Shown: positions 39,819 to 47,662 of the stretch, one piece after another
Layout of the letters: each line of letters opens with the position of its first letter
How positions within the stretch are numbered: position 1 is the first letter of the stretch
Assembly: GCA_963744275.1 (NCBI GenBank)
Contig: CAVUSX010000007.1
Span: 248,001-312,000, forward strand
DNA length: 64,000 bases
Source: VAZQ01 sp963744275
GTDB lineage: Bacteria; Pseudomonadota; Alphaproteobacteria; Rhizobiales; Xanthobacteraceae
Reading direction: 5' to 3'
Made by a program: the position numbers and the translations under genes
The notes under the pieces: generated by a model
The model's database searches: none
Told to the model about the DNA's origin: nothing
What the model saw: the letters and a program-made list of their open reading frames with translations, nothing else

Positions 39819-40274
39819 ATGGCGAAATCCGTCTACGTTCTCAACGGTCCGAATCTCAACCTGCTCGGCACGCGGGAACCGCAGACCTATGGACACGCCA
39901 CGCTCAAGGACGTGGAGCAGCTGTGCCGGAGCTGCGCCACCCGGCACAAGCTCGGCATCGAGTTCCGGCAATCGAGCCACGAGGGCGATCTGATCGACTG
40001 GATCCACGAAGCCGCCGCCGAGAAGGCGGCCGGCATCGTGCTCAATGCCGGCGGCTACACCCACACCTCGGTGTCGATCCGCGATGCGGTCGCGGCGATC
40101 GACGTTCCGGTGATCGAGGTCCATATCAGCAACATCTTCGCTCGTGAGCCCTTTCGCCACCACTCCCACATCGCGCCGGTGGCCAGGGCCTCGCTGTGCG
40201 GCTTCGGCATCGAGGGCTATGGGCTCGCGATCGACGGGCTCGCCGCCCTGACCGCAGCGAAGCGCGAGGCCTGA
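39819..40274 (+). CDS. aroQ: type II 3-dehydroquinate dehydratase
   Basis: 151 residues from ATG at 39819. Landmarks: VLNGPNLNLLGTREP (start of the fold and active-site loop with Arg), EFRQSSHEGDLIDWIH, NAGGYTHTSVSIRDA, EVHISNIFAREPFRHHSH (catalytic His) and GFGIEGYGLAIDGL. It dehydrates 3-dehydroquinate in the shikimate pathway. Only three bases separate it from accB, the classical aroQ-accB-accC operon of proteobacteria. Confidence 0.95.
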   Translation: MAKSVYVLNGPNLNLLGTREPQTYGHATLKDVEQLCRSCATRHKLGIEFRQSSHEGDLIDWIHEAAAEKAAGIVLNAGGYTHTSVSIRDAVAAIDVPVIEVHISNIFAREPFRHHSHIAPVARASLCGFGIEGYGLAIDGLAALTAAKREA

Positions 40275-40277
40275 ACC

Positions 40278-40796
40278 ATGGCGGGCGCACCCGACGAGCA
40301 GGACAAGCCCGAGGGCAAGAAACCCGCCAAGGGCCCCTCGCGGCCGGCAGCCACGAAGTCCGCGGTCGATCACGACCTCATCCGCGAGCTCGCCAGGCTC
40401 CTGGAGGAGACCGGCCTCACCGAGATCGAGTTCGAGCGCAACGGCGAGCGCGTGCGGGTCGCGCGCCGCGCCAAGCGGGCGGCGGCCCCGGCGGCCACGA
40501 TGTCGGCGCCGTCCGCGAGGCTCCCCGCAGAGGATGACGGACCGGTCGATCACACCGGCAATCCGGGCCTGGTCACCTCGCCCATGGTCGGCACCGCCTA
40601 TCTGGGAGCGGAGCCGGGCGCGCGCGCCTATGTGGAGATCGGCAGCCGGGTGCGCGCCGGCGAGACGCTGCTCATCGTCGAGGCGATGAAGACCATGAAC
40701 CAGATTCCCGCGCCGCGGGCCGGAACGGTGACGCAAATTCTGATCGAGGACGGCCAGCCGGTGGAGTTCGGCGAGCCGCTGATGATTGTGGAGTGA
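40278..40796 (+). CDS. accB: acetyl-CoA carboxylase biotin carboxyl carrier protein
   Basis: 172 residues. An N-terminal charged region and helix (DHDLIRELARLLEETGLTEIEFERNG) is followed by a flexible Ala-rich linker. The biotinyl domain begins VTSPMVGTAYLGAEPGA and carries the biotinylated Lys in VEAMKTMNQI, ending GEPLMIVE. It carries CO2 between biotin carboxylase and carboxyltransferase in fatty acid synthesis. Separated from accC by an inverted 7-mer repeat block. Confidence 0.95.
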   Translation: MAGAPDEQDKPEGKKPAKGPSRPAATKSAVDHDLIRELARLLEETGLTEIEFERNGERVRVARRAKRAAAPAATMSAPSARLPAEDDGPVDHTGNPGLVTSPMVGTAYLGAEPGARAYVEIGSRVRAGETLLIVEAMKTMNQIPAPRAGTVTQILIEDGQPVEFGEPLMIVE

Positions 40797-40900
40797 GCAG
40801 TGATTGGTGAGTGGTGAGTGGTGAGTGGTGAGTGGCGAGTGGTGCGCAGGACGGTCTTCACTCTTCACCATTCGCTACTCACTACTCACTACTCACCACC
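40794..40900. repeat. GTGAGTG tandem repeats with inverted partner between accB and accC
   Basis: Direct 7-mer repeats (GGTGAGT/GTGAGTG, about five copies) at 40804-40840. After a 15-base loop, the inverted ACTCACT series at 40873-40900 follows. Together they form a long hairpin in the accB-accC intergenic RNA, directly after the accB stop and about 15 bases before the accC start. Could tune accC relative to accB. Confidence 0.8.
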
Positions 40901-40913
40901 ATCTTGGAATCCC

Positions 40914-42260
40914 ATGTTCGACAAAATTCTCATAGCCAACCGCGGCGAGATCGCATTGCGGGTGCTGCGCGCCTGCAAGGAGCTCGGCATTGCGACCGTC
41001 GCGGTGCATTCGACCGCCGATGCCGATGCCATGCATGTGCGCCTGGCCGATGAAAGCGTGTGCATCGGACCGCCTGCCGCCCGCGACAGCTATCTCAACG
41101 TTCCGGCGCTGCTCGCCGCCTGCGAGATCACCGGCGCCGATGCGGTCCACCCGGGCTACGGCTTCCTGTCGGAGAACGCGCACTTCGCCGAGATCCTGGG
41201 CGAGCACAACATCCATTTCATCGGCCCGCGGCCGGCCCACATCCGCCTGATGGGCGACAAGATCGAGGCCAAGCGCACCGCCAAGCGGCTGGGCATACCG
41301 GTGGTGCCGGGCTCCGAGGGCGGCGTGACCTCCGACCCGGAGGCGCTCGCGATCGCGCGCGACATCGGCTTTCCGGTGCTGATCAAGGCGGCGGCGGGCG
41401 GCGGCGGCCGCGGCATGAAGGTGGCGGCCTCGGCCGAGGAGCTGTCCTCGGCGCTCGCCACCGCGCGGGCGGAATCGAAAGCGGCCTTCGGGGACGACAC
41501 CGTCTATCTCGAGAAATATCTCGCACGCCCGCGCCACATCGAGATCCAGGTGCTGGGCGACGGCCGCGGCCGTGCCATCCATCTGGGCGAGCGCGACTGC
41601 TCGCTGCAGCGCCGCCACCAGAAGGTCTGGGAGGAAAGCCCCTCCCCGGCGCTCAATGTCGCGGCCCGCAACGTGATCGGGGAGACCGTCGCCAAAGCCA
41701 TGCGCGAGCTCGAATATCTCGGCGTCGGCACCGTCGAGTTCCTGTACGAGGACGGCACCTTCTATTTCATCGAGATGAATACGCGCATTCAGGTCGAGCA
41801 TCCGGTGACCGAGGAGATCACCGACATCGATCTCATCCTGGAGCAGATCCGCATCGCCGCCGGCAACGAGCTCGACTTGAAGCAGAGCGATATCCGGTTT
41901 CACGGCCATGCCATCGAGTGCCGCATCAATGCCGAGAATCCGGCGACGTTCCGGCCCTCGCCCGGCAAGATCGTGCACTACCATCCGCCGGGCGGGCTCG
42001 GCGTGCGCGTCGACTCCGCCGTGTATCACGGCTACACCATCCCGCCCTACTACGACTCGCTGGTCGGCAAGCTGATCGTCCACGGCAAGACCCGGGCCGA
42101 GGCGCTGATGCGGCTCAAGCGCGCGCTCGACGAGTTCGTCATCGACGGCATCGAGACCACCGTCCCGCTGTTCCAGGCCCTGGTGCGCGAGAAGGAGATC
42201 ATCGACGGCGACTACCACATCCACTGGCTCGAGGAATATCTGGCACCTGTGGTTTCGTAG
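40914..42260 (+). CDS. accC: acetyl-CoA carboxylase biotin carboxylase subunit
   Basis: 448 residues from the ATG at 40914 (MFDKILIANRGEIALRVLRAC). ATP-grasp motifs: GPRPAHIRLMGDKIEAK, the Gly-rich loop KAAAGGGGRGMKV, the ERDCSLQRRHQK block, and EMNTRIQVEHPVTEEITDIDL carrying the catalytic Glu and Arg. The C-terminal domain ends HIHWLEEYLAP. It carboxylates biotin on AccB using ATP and bicarbonate. The TAG stop lies inside the edge of the palindromic element at 42257. Confidence 0.96.
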   Translation: MFDKILIANRGEIALRVLRACKELGIATVAVHSTADADAMHVRLADESVCIGPPAARDSYLNVPALLAACEITGADAVHPGYGFLSENAHFAEILGEHNIHFIGPRPAHIRLMGDKIEAKRTAKRLGIPVVPGSEGGVTSDPEALAIARDIGFPVLIKAAAGGGGRGMKVAASAEELSSALATARAESKAAFGDDTVYLEKYLARPRHIEIQVLGDGRGRAIHLGERDCSLQRRHQKVWEESPSPALNVAARNVIGETVAKAMRELEYLGVGTVEFLYEDGTFYFIEMNTRIQVEHPVTEEITDIDLILEQIRIAAGNELDLKQSDIRFHGHAIECRINAENPATFRPSPGKIVHYHPPGGLGVRVDSAVYHGYTIPPYYDSLVGKLIVHGKTRAEALMRLKRALDEFVIDGIETTVPLFQALVREKEIIDGDYHIHWLEEYLAPVVS

Positions 42261-42408
42261 GTTGGGTTGAGCGCGGCCACGGCGCTCATATTGGGTCTCG
42301 GCAGACCTTCCGCGCGTAACCCAACATCGGCGCCGAAGTGTTGGGTTACGCGCGGAATTTTCTCACTGCCAAACAACCAGCACCGTGGCCGCGCTCAACC
42401 CAACCTAC
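42257..42408. repeat. GTAGGTTGGGTTGAGC palindromic element supplying stops of accC and the Cop gene
   Basis: 152 bases beginning GTAGGTTGGGTTGAGCGCGG and ending in its reverse complement, with inner TGTTGGGTTACGCGCGGAA / TTCCGCGCGTAACCCAACA arms. The left edge provides the TAG of accC (42258-42260, +). The right edge provides the TAG of the CopC-CopD fusion (42407-42405, -). A ready-made bidirectional terminator between convergent genes. Confidence 0.85.
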
Positions 42409-44036
42409 TGACTTGGCGCGCGCGGCAGCAGCACGTCGTCCTCCAGCGTCTCCTTCTCGAAATCGTTGATCAGGACGTCGACCCGCAGCGTCCAGCGGCC
42501 GCCGATCGGAATGCGCAGGTCGTCGATGCGCCAGCCCGCATCGCCCGCCCGCTCGGCGTCGCGGCGCAGCGGCTCGATCCCGGCTTTGGGATTGGACAGG
42601 AAGATGGTGACGCCCGCGACCGCCATCGGATGGAACATGGGGTCGAGGACGTCGATGCTCATATCGGCGCCGCGCGCGCGCACCGGCTCGACCTCGATCT
42701 GCGCCATCGCCTTGCCGCCGTGGAAATGGATCGAGGTCTGCTCGGCCCCGATCAGCGCCCGCGGCGGCGGCGTGAAGCGCCAGAGCGCGACCATTCCCAG
42801 GATCGCGAGCGCGAGCACCGATTCGGCCGCGATCGAGGCGACGAGCGGGCGCGCCGCGCCCGGCAGGCGCGCCTTGAGGTGCGGCACCAGCACAAAGCGG
42901 TTGGCCGCCGCCAAGCCCAACAGGCCCAGCACAGCCACGAGCTTGCCGGCCAGAACCATGCCGTAGCGTGTCGTCCACAAGGCATCGGGGCGGTCGAGCT
43001 GCAGCCAGGCCAGATAGCCGCCGGTGGCGACCAGAACCGCGAGCGGAACCGGAATGAGGCGAGAGAACCTGGCGAGCTCGATGTCGCCGCGCCCGCCGGC
43101 GTGCACGATCGCCCCCAACGGCAGCAGCGATCCGACCCAGAACGCGATGCAGACGCCGTGCAGGAAGACCGCCGGCCGGCTGAGCCGCTCGAGCCCGGCC
43201 GTCGCCGCATGGCCGCTCAGGGCGAGCGCGAAACCGGCACCGGCGAGCGCGCCGGAAGCGCACAGCCCGACCAGGGCCGGCTTGGTGGCGCGCAGCGACA
43301 CGAGCCCCAGCAGCATCGCGAGCGCGGCGACCACCGCGGTCCAGCCGTAGGAGGTGGCGAGCCCGCTCGTCCACACATCGGGACGCCAGAGCTGCGTGAG
43401 CGGCAGCGCCAGAGCGTCGAGACCCTGCAGGCCGAGCGACACGATCGACGCCGTGACGCCGCCCGCCATGGCGCCCGCGATCCAGGTCTCCGTGCGTCCC
43501 GGCAGCGGCCGTGCCTGCGCGATCAGGGCGATGAAGCTCGCCCCCCCGATGCCGACGAAGAGCCCGAGATAGATCAGGAGCCGCGTCGCCCAGATCGCCA
43601 CCCTGACGGTGGGGTCGGTGTCGAGCGCGGCGAGCGCGGGCCCCGCGCTCGGGGCACCGATGGAGAACAGCACCGAACCGCCGACCGGATGACCGTCCGC
43701 CGAGATCACCCGCCAGCTCAGCACATAGGTACCGCGTCGCAGCGATGGCGGCGGCACGATCGTGAGCGAGCTGTTCTGCGCCGCCACAGTGGGCGTGACG
43801 GCCTCGCCGGTCGGGCCGACCAGACGCACGATCAGCGGTGAAACCGGCTCGTTGAAGTCCAATCTCAGGGTCGCGGGCGGCTGCGCCAGCGTGGCGCCGG
43901 CGGGCGGCTCCGATCCGACCAGCGACGCATGCGCCCATGCGGGCGGCGCCGATGCCAGGCCCGCCAGCACGGCCAGCAGCAGCGCTGCTGCGCAGCCGAG
44001 CACACCCAGGCGCCGGCGCGCGGCGCGCGCCGGCAT
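42405..44036 (-). CDS. CopC-CopD fusion, copper resistance/uptake membrane protein
   Basis: 543 residues from ATG at 44036. The signal peptide is AAALLLAVLAGLASAPPAWA. A CopC domain begins with the N-terminal copper-ligand HASLVGSEPPAGATL and contains VSWRVISADGHPVGG with a second His. The CopD-type membrane region has about eight helices (RLLIYLGLFVGIGGASFIALI through LALAILGMVALWRF). A periplasmic C-terminal domain contains SIHFHGGKAMAQ and MFHPMAVAGVTIF. It is similar to YcnJ-like copper importers. Follows the YcnI and DUF2946 genes on the same strand, a copper-handling operon. Confidence 0.92.
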   Translation of the reverse strand: MPARAARRRLGVLGCAAALLLAVLAGLASAPPAWAHASLVGSEPPAGATLAQPPATLRLDFNEPVSPLIVRLVGPTGEAVTPTVAAQNSSLTIVPPPSLRRGTYVLSWRVISADGHPVGGSVLFSIGAPSAGPALAALDTDPTVRVAIWATRLLIYLGLFVGIGGASFIALIAQARPLPGRTETWIAGAMAGGVTASIVSLGLQGLDALALPLTQLWRPDVWTSGLATSYGWTAVVAALAMLLGLVSLRATKPALVGLCASGALAGAGFALALSGHAATAGLERLSRPAVFLHGVCIAFWVGSLLPLGAIVHAGGRGDIELARFSRLIPVPLAVLVATGGYLAWLQLDRPDALWTTRYGMVLAGKLVAVLGLLGLAAANRFVLVPHLKARLPGAARPLVASIAAESVLALAILGMVALWRFTPPPRALIGAEQTSIHFHGGKAMAQIEVEPVRARGADMSIDVLDPMFHPMAVAGVTIFLSNPKAGIEPLRRDAERAGDAGWRIDDLRIPIGGRWTLRVDVLINDFEKETLEDDVLLPRAPSQ

Positions 44037-44053
44037 TCCACGCAGCCGCTCCC

Positions 44054-44581
44054 TCACCGCTTCGGCTGCAGCTTGAGACCGGCGGCGGGCTCCGCCGGCT
44101 CCGGCGCGCCGGCCGCGGGAATCTCGATCCAGCGGTTGACGCCCTTCTCGCAGTCCTGCACCACCGCGAAATACATCGTCTGGCCGGCCGGCGCCGCCTC
44201 GCTGATATAGCCGGTGAGGACGAACTCGTCGTAATAGGCGTCGGGCAGATTGCCGCCGGACCAATCGACCTCGGTCACGCCTTCGTTGACGGCGGTGCCG
44301 CGCACGCTCATCGGCTTTGCATACTTGCCGCGCACGACATCGAGCTTCCAGCCCGGCTTGGGCATCGGCTTCACGTCGAGATATCCCTCCGGCATGCGCA
44401 CCCGGATCGCCACCGTGGCGGATCCATCGCAGCCGTGCGGAACCCGCAGCACGGCCTTGTAGGACGCGCCGACGGGGGCTTGCTGATTTTCGAGCGTGAT
44501 GTGGGCGAACGCGATGGTTGCGCTTGCGAGCGCGCCGGCAGCGCCGAGAGCGGCCGCGCCGAGAAAGGTGGTGCGAAACAT
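44054..44581 (-). CDS. YcnI/DUF1775 family copper-binding exported protein
   Basis: 175 residues. The signal peptide ends IAFAHITLENQQ, so the mature N-terminus starts with His, as expected for YcnI copper binding. Family motifs: VPHGCDGSATVAIRVRMPEG, VKPMPKPGWKLDV and FVLTGYISEAAPAGQTMYFAVVQDCEKG with a conserved Trp (NRWIEIP). YcnI proteins bind Cu(II) through the N-terminal His and serve as copper chaperones beside CopCD/YcnJ. The stop lies 18 bases before the CopC-CopD start, so the two are co-transcribed. Confidence 0.93.
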   Translation of the reverse strand: MFRTTFLGAAALGAAGALASATIAFAHITLENQQAPVGASYKAVLRVPHGCDGSATVAIRVRMPEGYLDVKPMPKPGWKLDVVRGKYAKPMSVRGTAVNEGVTEVDWSGGNLPDAYYDEFVLTGYISEAAPAGQTMYFAVVQDCEKGVNRWIEIPAAGAPEPAEPAAGLKLQPKR

Positions 44582-44649
44582 GGATCGTCTCCGAGATCAG
44601 GAATGAATGCGCGCGGGCCGCGGTTGGGCCCGCATCGAATACGGCACAT

Positions 44650-45061
44650 TCAGTCGAGGCTCGGAGGCGCCTGCGAGGGTCCGGCCCGCACCGCGCGTGG
44701 CGCGATCCGGATGGTGGCGGGGACAAAGAACGCCGCCTCGAGCCGCCGCGGCGCGGTCGGCCCGCAGCACGCTCAATGGCGCCGGCAGCACGGCCGGCGC
44801 GGCCCCGGCCGCGCAGGTCACGCAGCACGGATGCTGGCTCTTGGCCGGGTCCGGGGCGGTCCCGGGGTCGGAGGGCGAGCCGCCATTGCCGTGGCAGATG
44901 ACCGCAAAGCCGGCATCCTCGGAGAGGTCCGGCGCCAGCATGAGCGCGGCCTGCGCCATCACGACACCGGCCAGGAAGGCCTGCACGGCGATCAGGCCGG
45001 CCGCGATCACGACGGCCGGACGGCGGTAACGGCGCAGACGGGTGATCAAACCCAGCTTCAT
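44650..45061 (-). CDS. DUF2946-like Cys-rich membrane protein, one frame break
   Basis: About 137 codons from ATG at 45061. One membrane helix (VVIAAGLIAVQAFLAGVVMAQAALM) is followed by a periplasmic Cys/His cluster: ICHGNGG, then QHPCCVTCAAGAAP. This pattern is typical of DUF2946 proteins found in copper clusters. Near 44740 the frame shifts by one, after which AAFFVPATIRIAPRAVRAG leads to a TGA at 44650. First gene of the copper cassette. The CHG...CCxxC cluster suggests metal binding. Confidence 0.72.
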
Positions 45062-45236
45062 GACGGCTCCCGATCTCGCCCGCACCATACCGCTATTCGC
45101 CGGGCCCGACACCCCACCGCCGGCGCGAAAGCGACGCCGGGCGTTCGCCCGACCGGGCGGACCAAGCCGGCGCGAGCCGGCCTCGGCCTTCCAAAAATCG
45201 ATCCATTTCTCGACCAGTCCTGCTAAAATTCGTTTC

Positions 45237-45923
45237 ATGGCCAATCGTGAGTCCGCCTTTATCGACATCACGCCGGAGGTGCTGCTCAAGGCCTATGCCT
45301 GCGGCATCTTTCCGATGGCGGAGAGCGCGGACGATCCGGCGCTGTATTGGATCGAGCCCGAAAAACGCGGGATCATCCCGATCGATCGCTTTCATGTGCC
45401 GGCGCGGCTCGCCCGCACGGTGCGCTCCGACCGTTTCATGGTCACCGTCAACCGCGATTTCGACGGCGTGATCGAAGGCTGCGCGCAGTCGCTGCCCGAT
45501 CGTCCGCGCACCTGGATCAACGACCGGATCCGCACGCTCTACCGCAAGCTCTACGAGCGCCGCCACTGCCACAGCATCGAGGTCTATGACGGCGACCAGC
45601 TGGTCGGCGGCCTCTACGGGGTCACGCTCGGGCGGGCCTATTTCGGCGAGAGCATGTTCCACCGCTCCCGCGACGCCTCCAAGGTCGCATTGGTGCATCT
45701 GGTGGCGCGCCTCAAGGCCGGCGGGTTTCGGCTGCTCGATACCCAGTTCGTGACCGACCACCTGCGGAATTTCGGCGCGGTCGAGCTGCCGCGGCGGCAG
45801 TATCACAAGCTCTTGGAGGCCGCGCTGATCGGCGAAAGCGATTTCCTGGCGCTGGGCAAGGGTGCGGTGCCGGGCGCGCAGGTCCTGGCGCAATTCACCC
45901 GCGAAGGAAGCACACCGGCTTGA
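45237..45923 (+). CDS. aat: leucyl/phenylalanyl-tRNA--protein transferase
   Basis: 228 residues, ATG at 45237. Aat signatures: LLKAYACGIFPMAESADDPALYWIEPEKRG, LDTQFVTDHLRNFGAVELPR, and the GVTLGRAYFGESMFH core. It adds Leu or Phe to N-terminal Arg/Lys of proteins, marking them for ClpS/ClpAP under the N-degron rule. It reads away from the copper cassette. aat, DUF2155 and NDUFA12 adjacent to accBC is an order I know from Hyphomicrobiales. Confidence 0.95.
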   Translation: MANRESAFIDITPEVLLKAYACGIFPMAESADDPALYWIEPEKRGIIPIDRFHVPARLARTVRSDRFMVTVNRDFDGVIEGCAQSLPDRPRTWINDRIRTLYRKLYERRHCHSIEVYDGDQLVGGLYGVTLGRAYFGESMFHRSRDASKVALVHLVARLKAGGFRLLDTQFVTDHLRNFGAVELPRRQYHKLLEAALIGESDFLALGKGAVPGAQVLAQFTREGSTPA

Positions 45924-45930
45924 CCGGCCG

Positions 45931-46830
45931 CTAGCGCGTAGCGCGGCGGCGCCGGTGGCTGGCGTGGCTGTTGCTGCGTGGAGGGCTGCGGCTGCGCGGG
46001 TTGTTGCTGGGCGCGTTGTTGCGGTGTCTGCGCCCGCGTCGGCGGCGGCGGTGTCGGGGTCGGATCCGGTGTCGCGGTGACGGTTTGGGTGGCGCCCTTA
46101 CAATTGGTGAGCCAGACGTCGTAGATCGCGTGCTCGACCCCATGCAGGCCGGGACTGGCCGCGAACATCCAGCCGGTGAAGATGCGCTTGACCTCGCCTT
46201 GCAGCGTGACCTCATCGACCTCCACGAACGCATCCGTATTCGCGGTCTCGGTGAGCGGCCGCGTGTAGCAGGCGCGGGGCGTCACCTGCAGGGCGCCGAA
46301 CTGCACGGTTTCGCCGATCGCGACGTCGAAATTGATGATGCGGCCGGTGATCTTGTCGAGACCGGAAAAAAGCGCGCTGGTATTGGCGATCTTCTGCGTC
46401 GGCGGCTCGGGGATGATCTGATCGCCCGGCTGCGGCGAGGTATCGGCCGGTTGCACGGCGCCACGCGGTGGCAGGCGGCCGCTGGCGCCTGGCGGTGAGG
46501 CCGCCCGGCGGTGAGCCGCTGGGTGGCGAGCCGGGCGGGCCCTGCGAAGCCGGATCGGTGCGGGCGACGCCGGGCGGCGGCGGCAGCGGCTGCGATTGCA
46601 CCGCGCCCGGCGGCGCGAACCGTCCGCTGCCGGGCGGCGGATAAGCTGGGGGTCTGCTGCAGCGGCGGCGGATAGGAATTGTCCGGCACCGGTTGCCGGT
46701 TGCCGTTGGGCACGCCGGCCGGCGGCCGCGGCGGCGCGCCGAAGATCGAGCCGAACTGCGCGAACACGCTGCTGGGCCCGAGCGCAAACGCGACGGCAAT
46801 GAGCGCGGCGGTGAGGCGAGTTCGAACCAT
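45931..46830 (-). CDS. DUF2155 exported protein, several frame breaks
   Basis: From ATG at 46830 (MVRTRLTAALIAVAFALGPSSVFA, signal peptide). A Pro/Gln/Gly-rich low-complexity region contains at least two frame changes (about 46650 and 46480-46500). The conserved DUF2155 domain is intact: KITGRIINFDVAIGETVQF, LQVTPRACYTRPLTETANTDAFVEVDEV, KRIFTGWMFAASPGLHGVEHAIYDVWLTNC. The C-terminal Pro/Gln tail may shift once more before a TAG at 45931. DUF2155 is a conserved alphaproteobacterial periplasmic domain of unknown function, usually beside NDUFA12 as here. The repetitive GC-rich linker is error-prone, so exact boundaries are uncertain. Confidence 0.75.
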
Positions 46831-46879
46831 CGGGCGGGTTAACACGCAGAATAGGGCGGGGGAAGGGCGCGAGGGGGCG

Positions 46880-46924
46880 AATGGCGCGTAGCGGCGGCCA
46901 CACTATTCCCTATTCGCTACTCGC
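46880..46924. repeat. TATTCGCTACTCGCC hairpin between DUF2155 and NDUFA12 genes
   Basis: GGCGAATGGCGCGTAGCGG and TTCCCTATTCGCTACTCGCC partly pair. The CGCTACTC core resembles the CGCTACTCACTACTC inverted block upstream of accC, so both may belong to one dispersed family. Lies between two same-strand genes. Confidence 0.45.
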
Positions 46925-46930
46925 CCATCC

Positions 46931-47335
46931 TCAGGGCCGCCAAGCCTTATAGTCGCCGGTGGCCTTGGGTCTGCGGCCCTGCGCCAGGGTCGAGCCGGTC
47001 GGCCGATGGGCGCCCGGCGTGCCGGTGAGGTTGGGCCGGTGCGGCTTCCACCAGCTGCGCGGCGTCACCTGCTCCTCGCTCGGCAACGCGTCGACCGTGT
47101 GGTGCAGCCAGCCATGCCAGGTCGGCGGCACGCAGGACGCCTCGGCGACCCCGTTGTAGACCACCCAGCGCCGCTCGAAGCCCAGCATCGGATCGATCTT
47201 GCGGCCCTTGGTGCGGTAGTAACGATTGCCGAACTCGTCCTCGCCCACGAAGGCGCCGAAGCGCGCGGTCCACAGCTGGGTGCCGAAGGTCTGGCCGTTC
47301 CACCAGGTGAAGAAGCGCAGCAGGAAAGTCTTCAT
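46931..47335 (-). CDS. NADH:ubiquinone oxidoreductase subunit NDUFA12
   Basis: 134 residues from the ATG at 47335. The family core is FFTWWNGQTFGTQLWTARFG, VGEDEFGNRYYRTKG, RRWVVYNGVAEASCVPPTWHGWLHH and the C-terminal RPNLTGTPGAHRPTGS. NDUFA12 (B17.2-like) is a supernumerary subunit of complex I, present in alphaproteobacteria and mitochondria. It binds at the peripheral arm near the iron-sulfur subunits. Preceded by a triplicated copy of its own first codons (47317-47370). Confidence 0.92.
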   Translation of the reverse strand: MKTFLLRFFTWWNGQTFGTQLWTARFGAFVGEDEFGNRYYRTKGRKIDPMLGFERRWVVYNGVAEASCVPPTWHGWLHHTVDALPSEEQVTPRSWWKPHRPNLTGTPGAHRPTGSTLAQGRRPKATGDYKAWRP

Positions 47336-47370
47336 GGCAGGAAAGTCTTCGTAAGCAGGAAAGTCTTCAT
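47317..47370. repeat. triplicated start region of NDUFA12 with overlapping mini-ORF
   Basis: On the minus strand ATGAAGACTTTCCTG occurs at 47370, ACGAAGACTTTCCTG at 47352 and ATGAAGACTTTCCTG at 47335 (spacing 18 and 17). The first ATG opens a 12-codon frame whose TGA (47334-47332) overlaps the ATG of the third copy, which is the gene start. This arrangement allows translational coupling. Confidence 0.8.
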
Positions 47371-47662
47371 GGCGCGTCGGCTGACCCATTTACGACGGGC
47401 CCGGATGCTGGCCGCGCCGGCAGAGCGCCACGTTCATGCCAGTTCGATTGTGCCCTGTCCAGCCGGTGCCGCTGATGTGGATGCACCGGTTCCCGCGGCA
47501 AAGCCCCGAGATCAATCGGCTTTTGGGATATCGGCACCACCGGAGGTCGGGAACGCTTCCGTGAGACAGGCCATGATGGACCCGGGCCGGTGCCCGACCT
47601 CGCTTTCGCGCAGCGAGCTTTTCCTGAAAATGCTTTATTGCAGCGAATCGATCGAGGCATCC

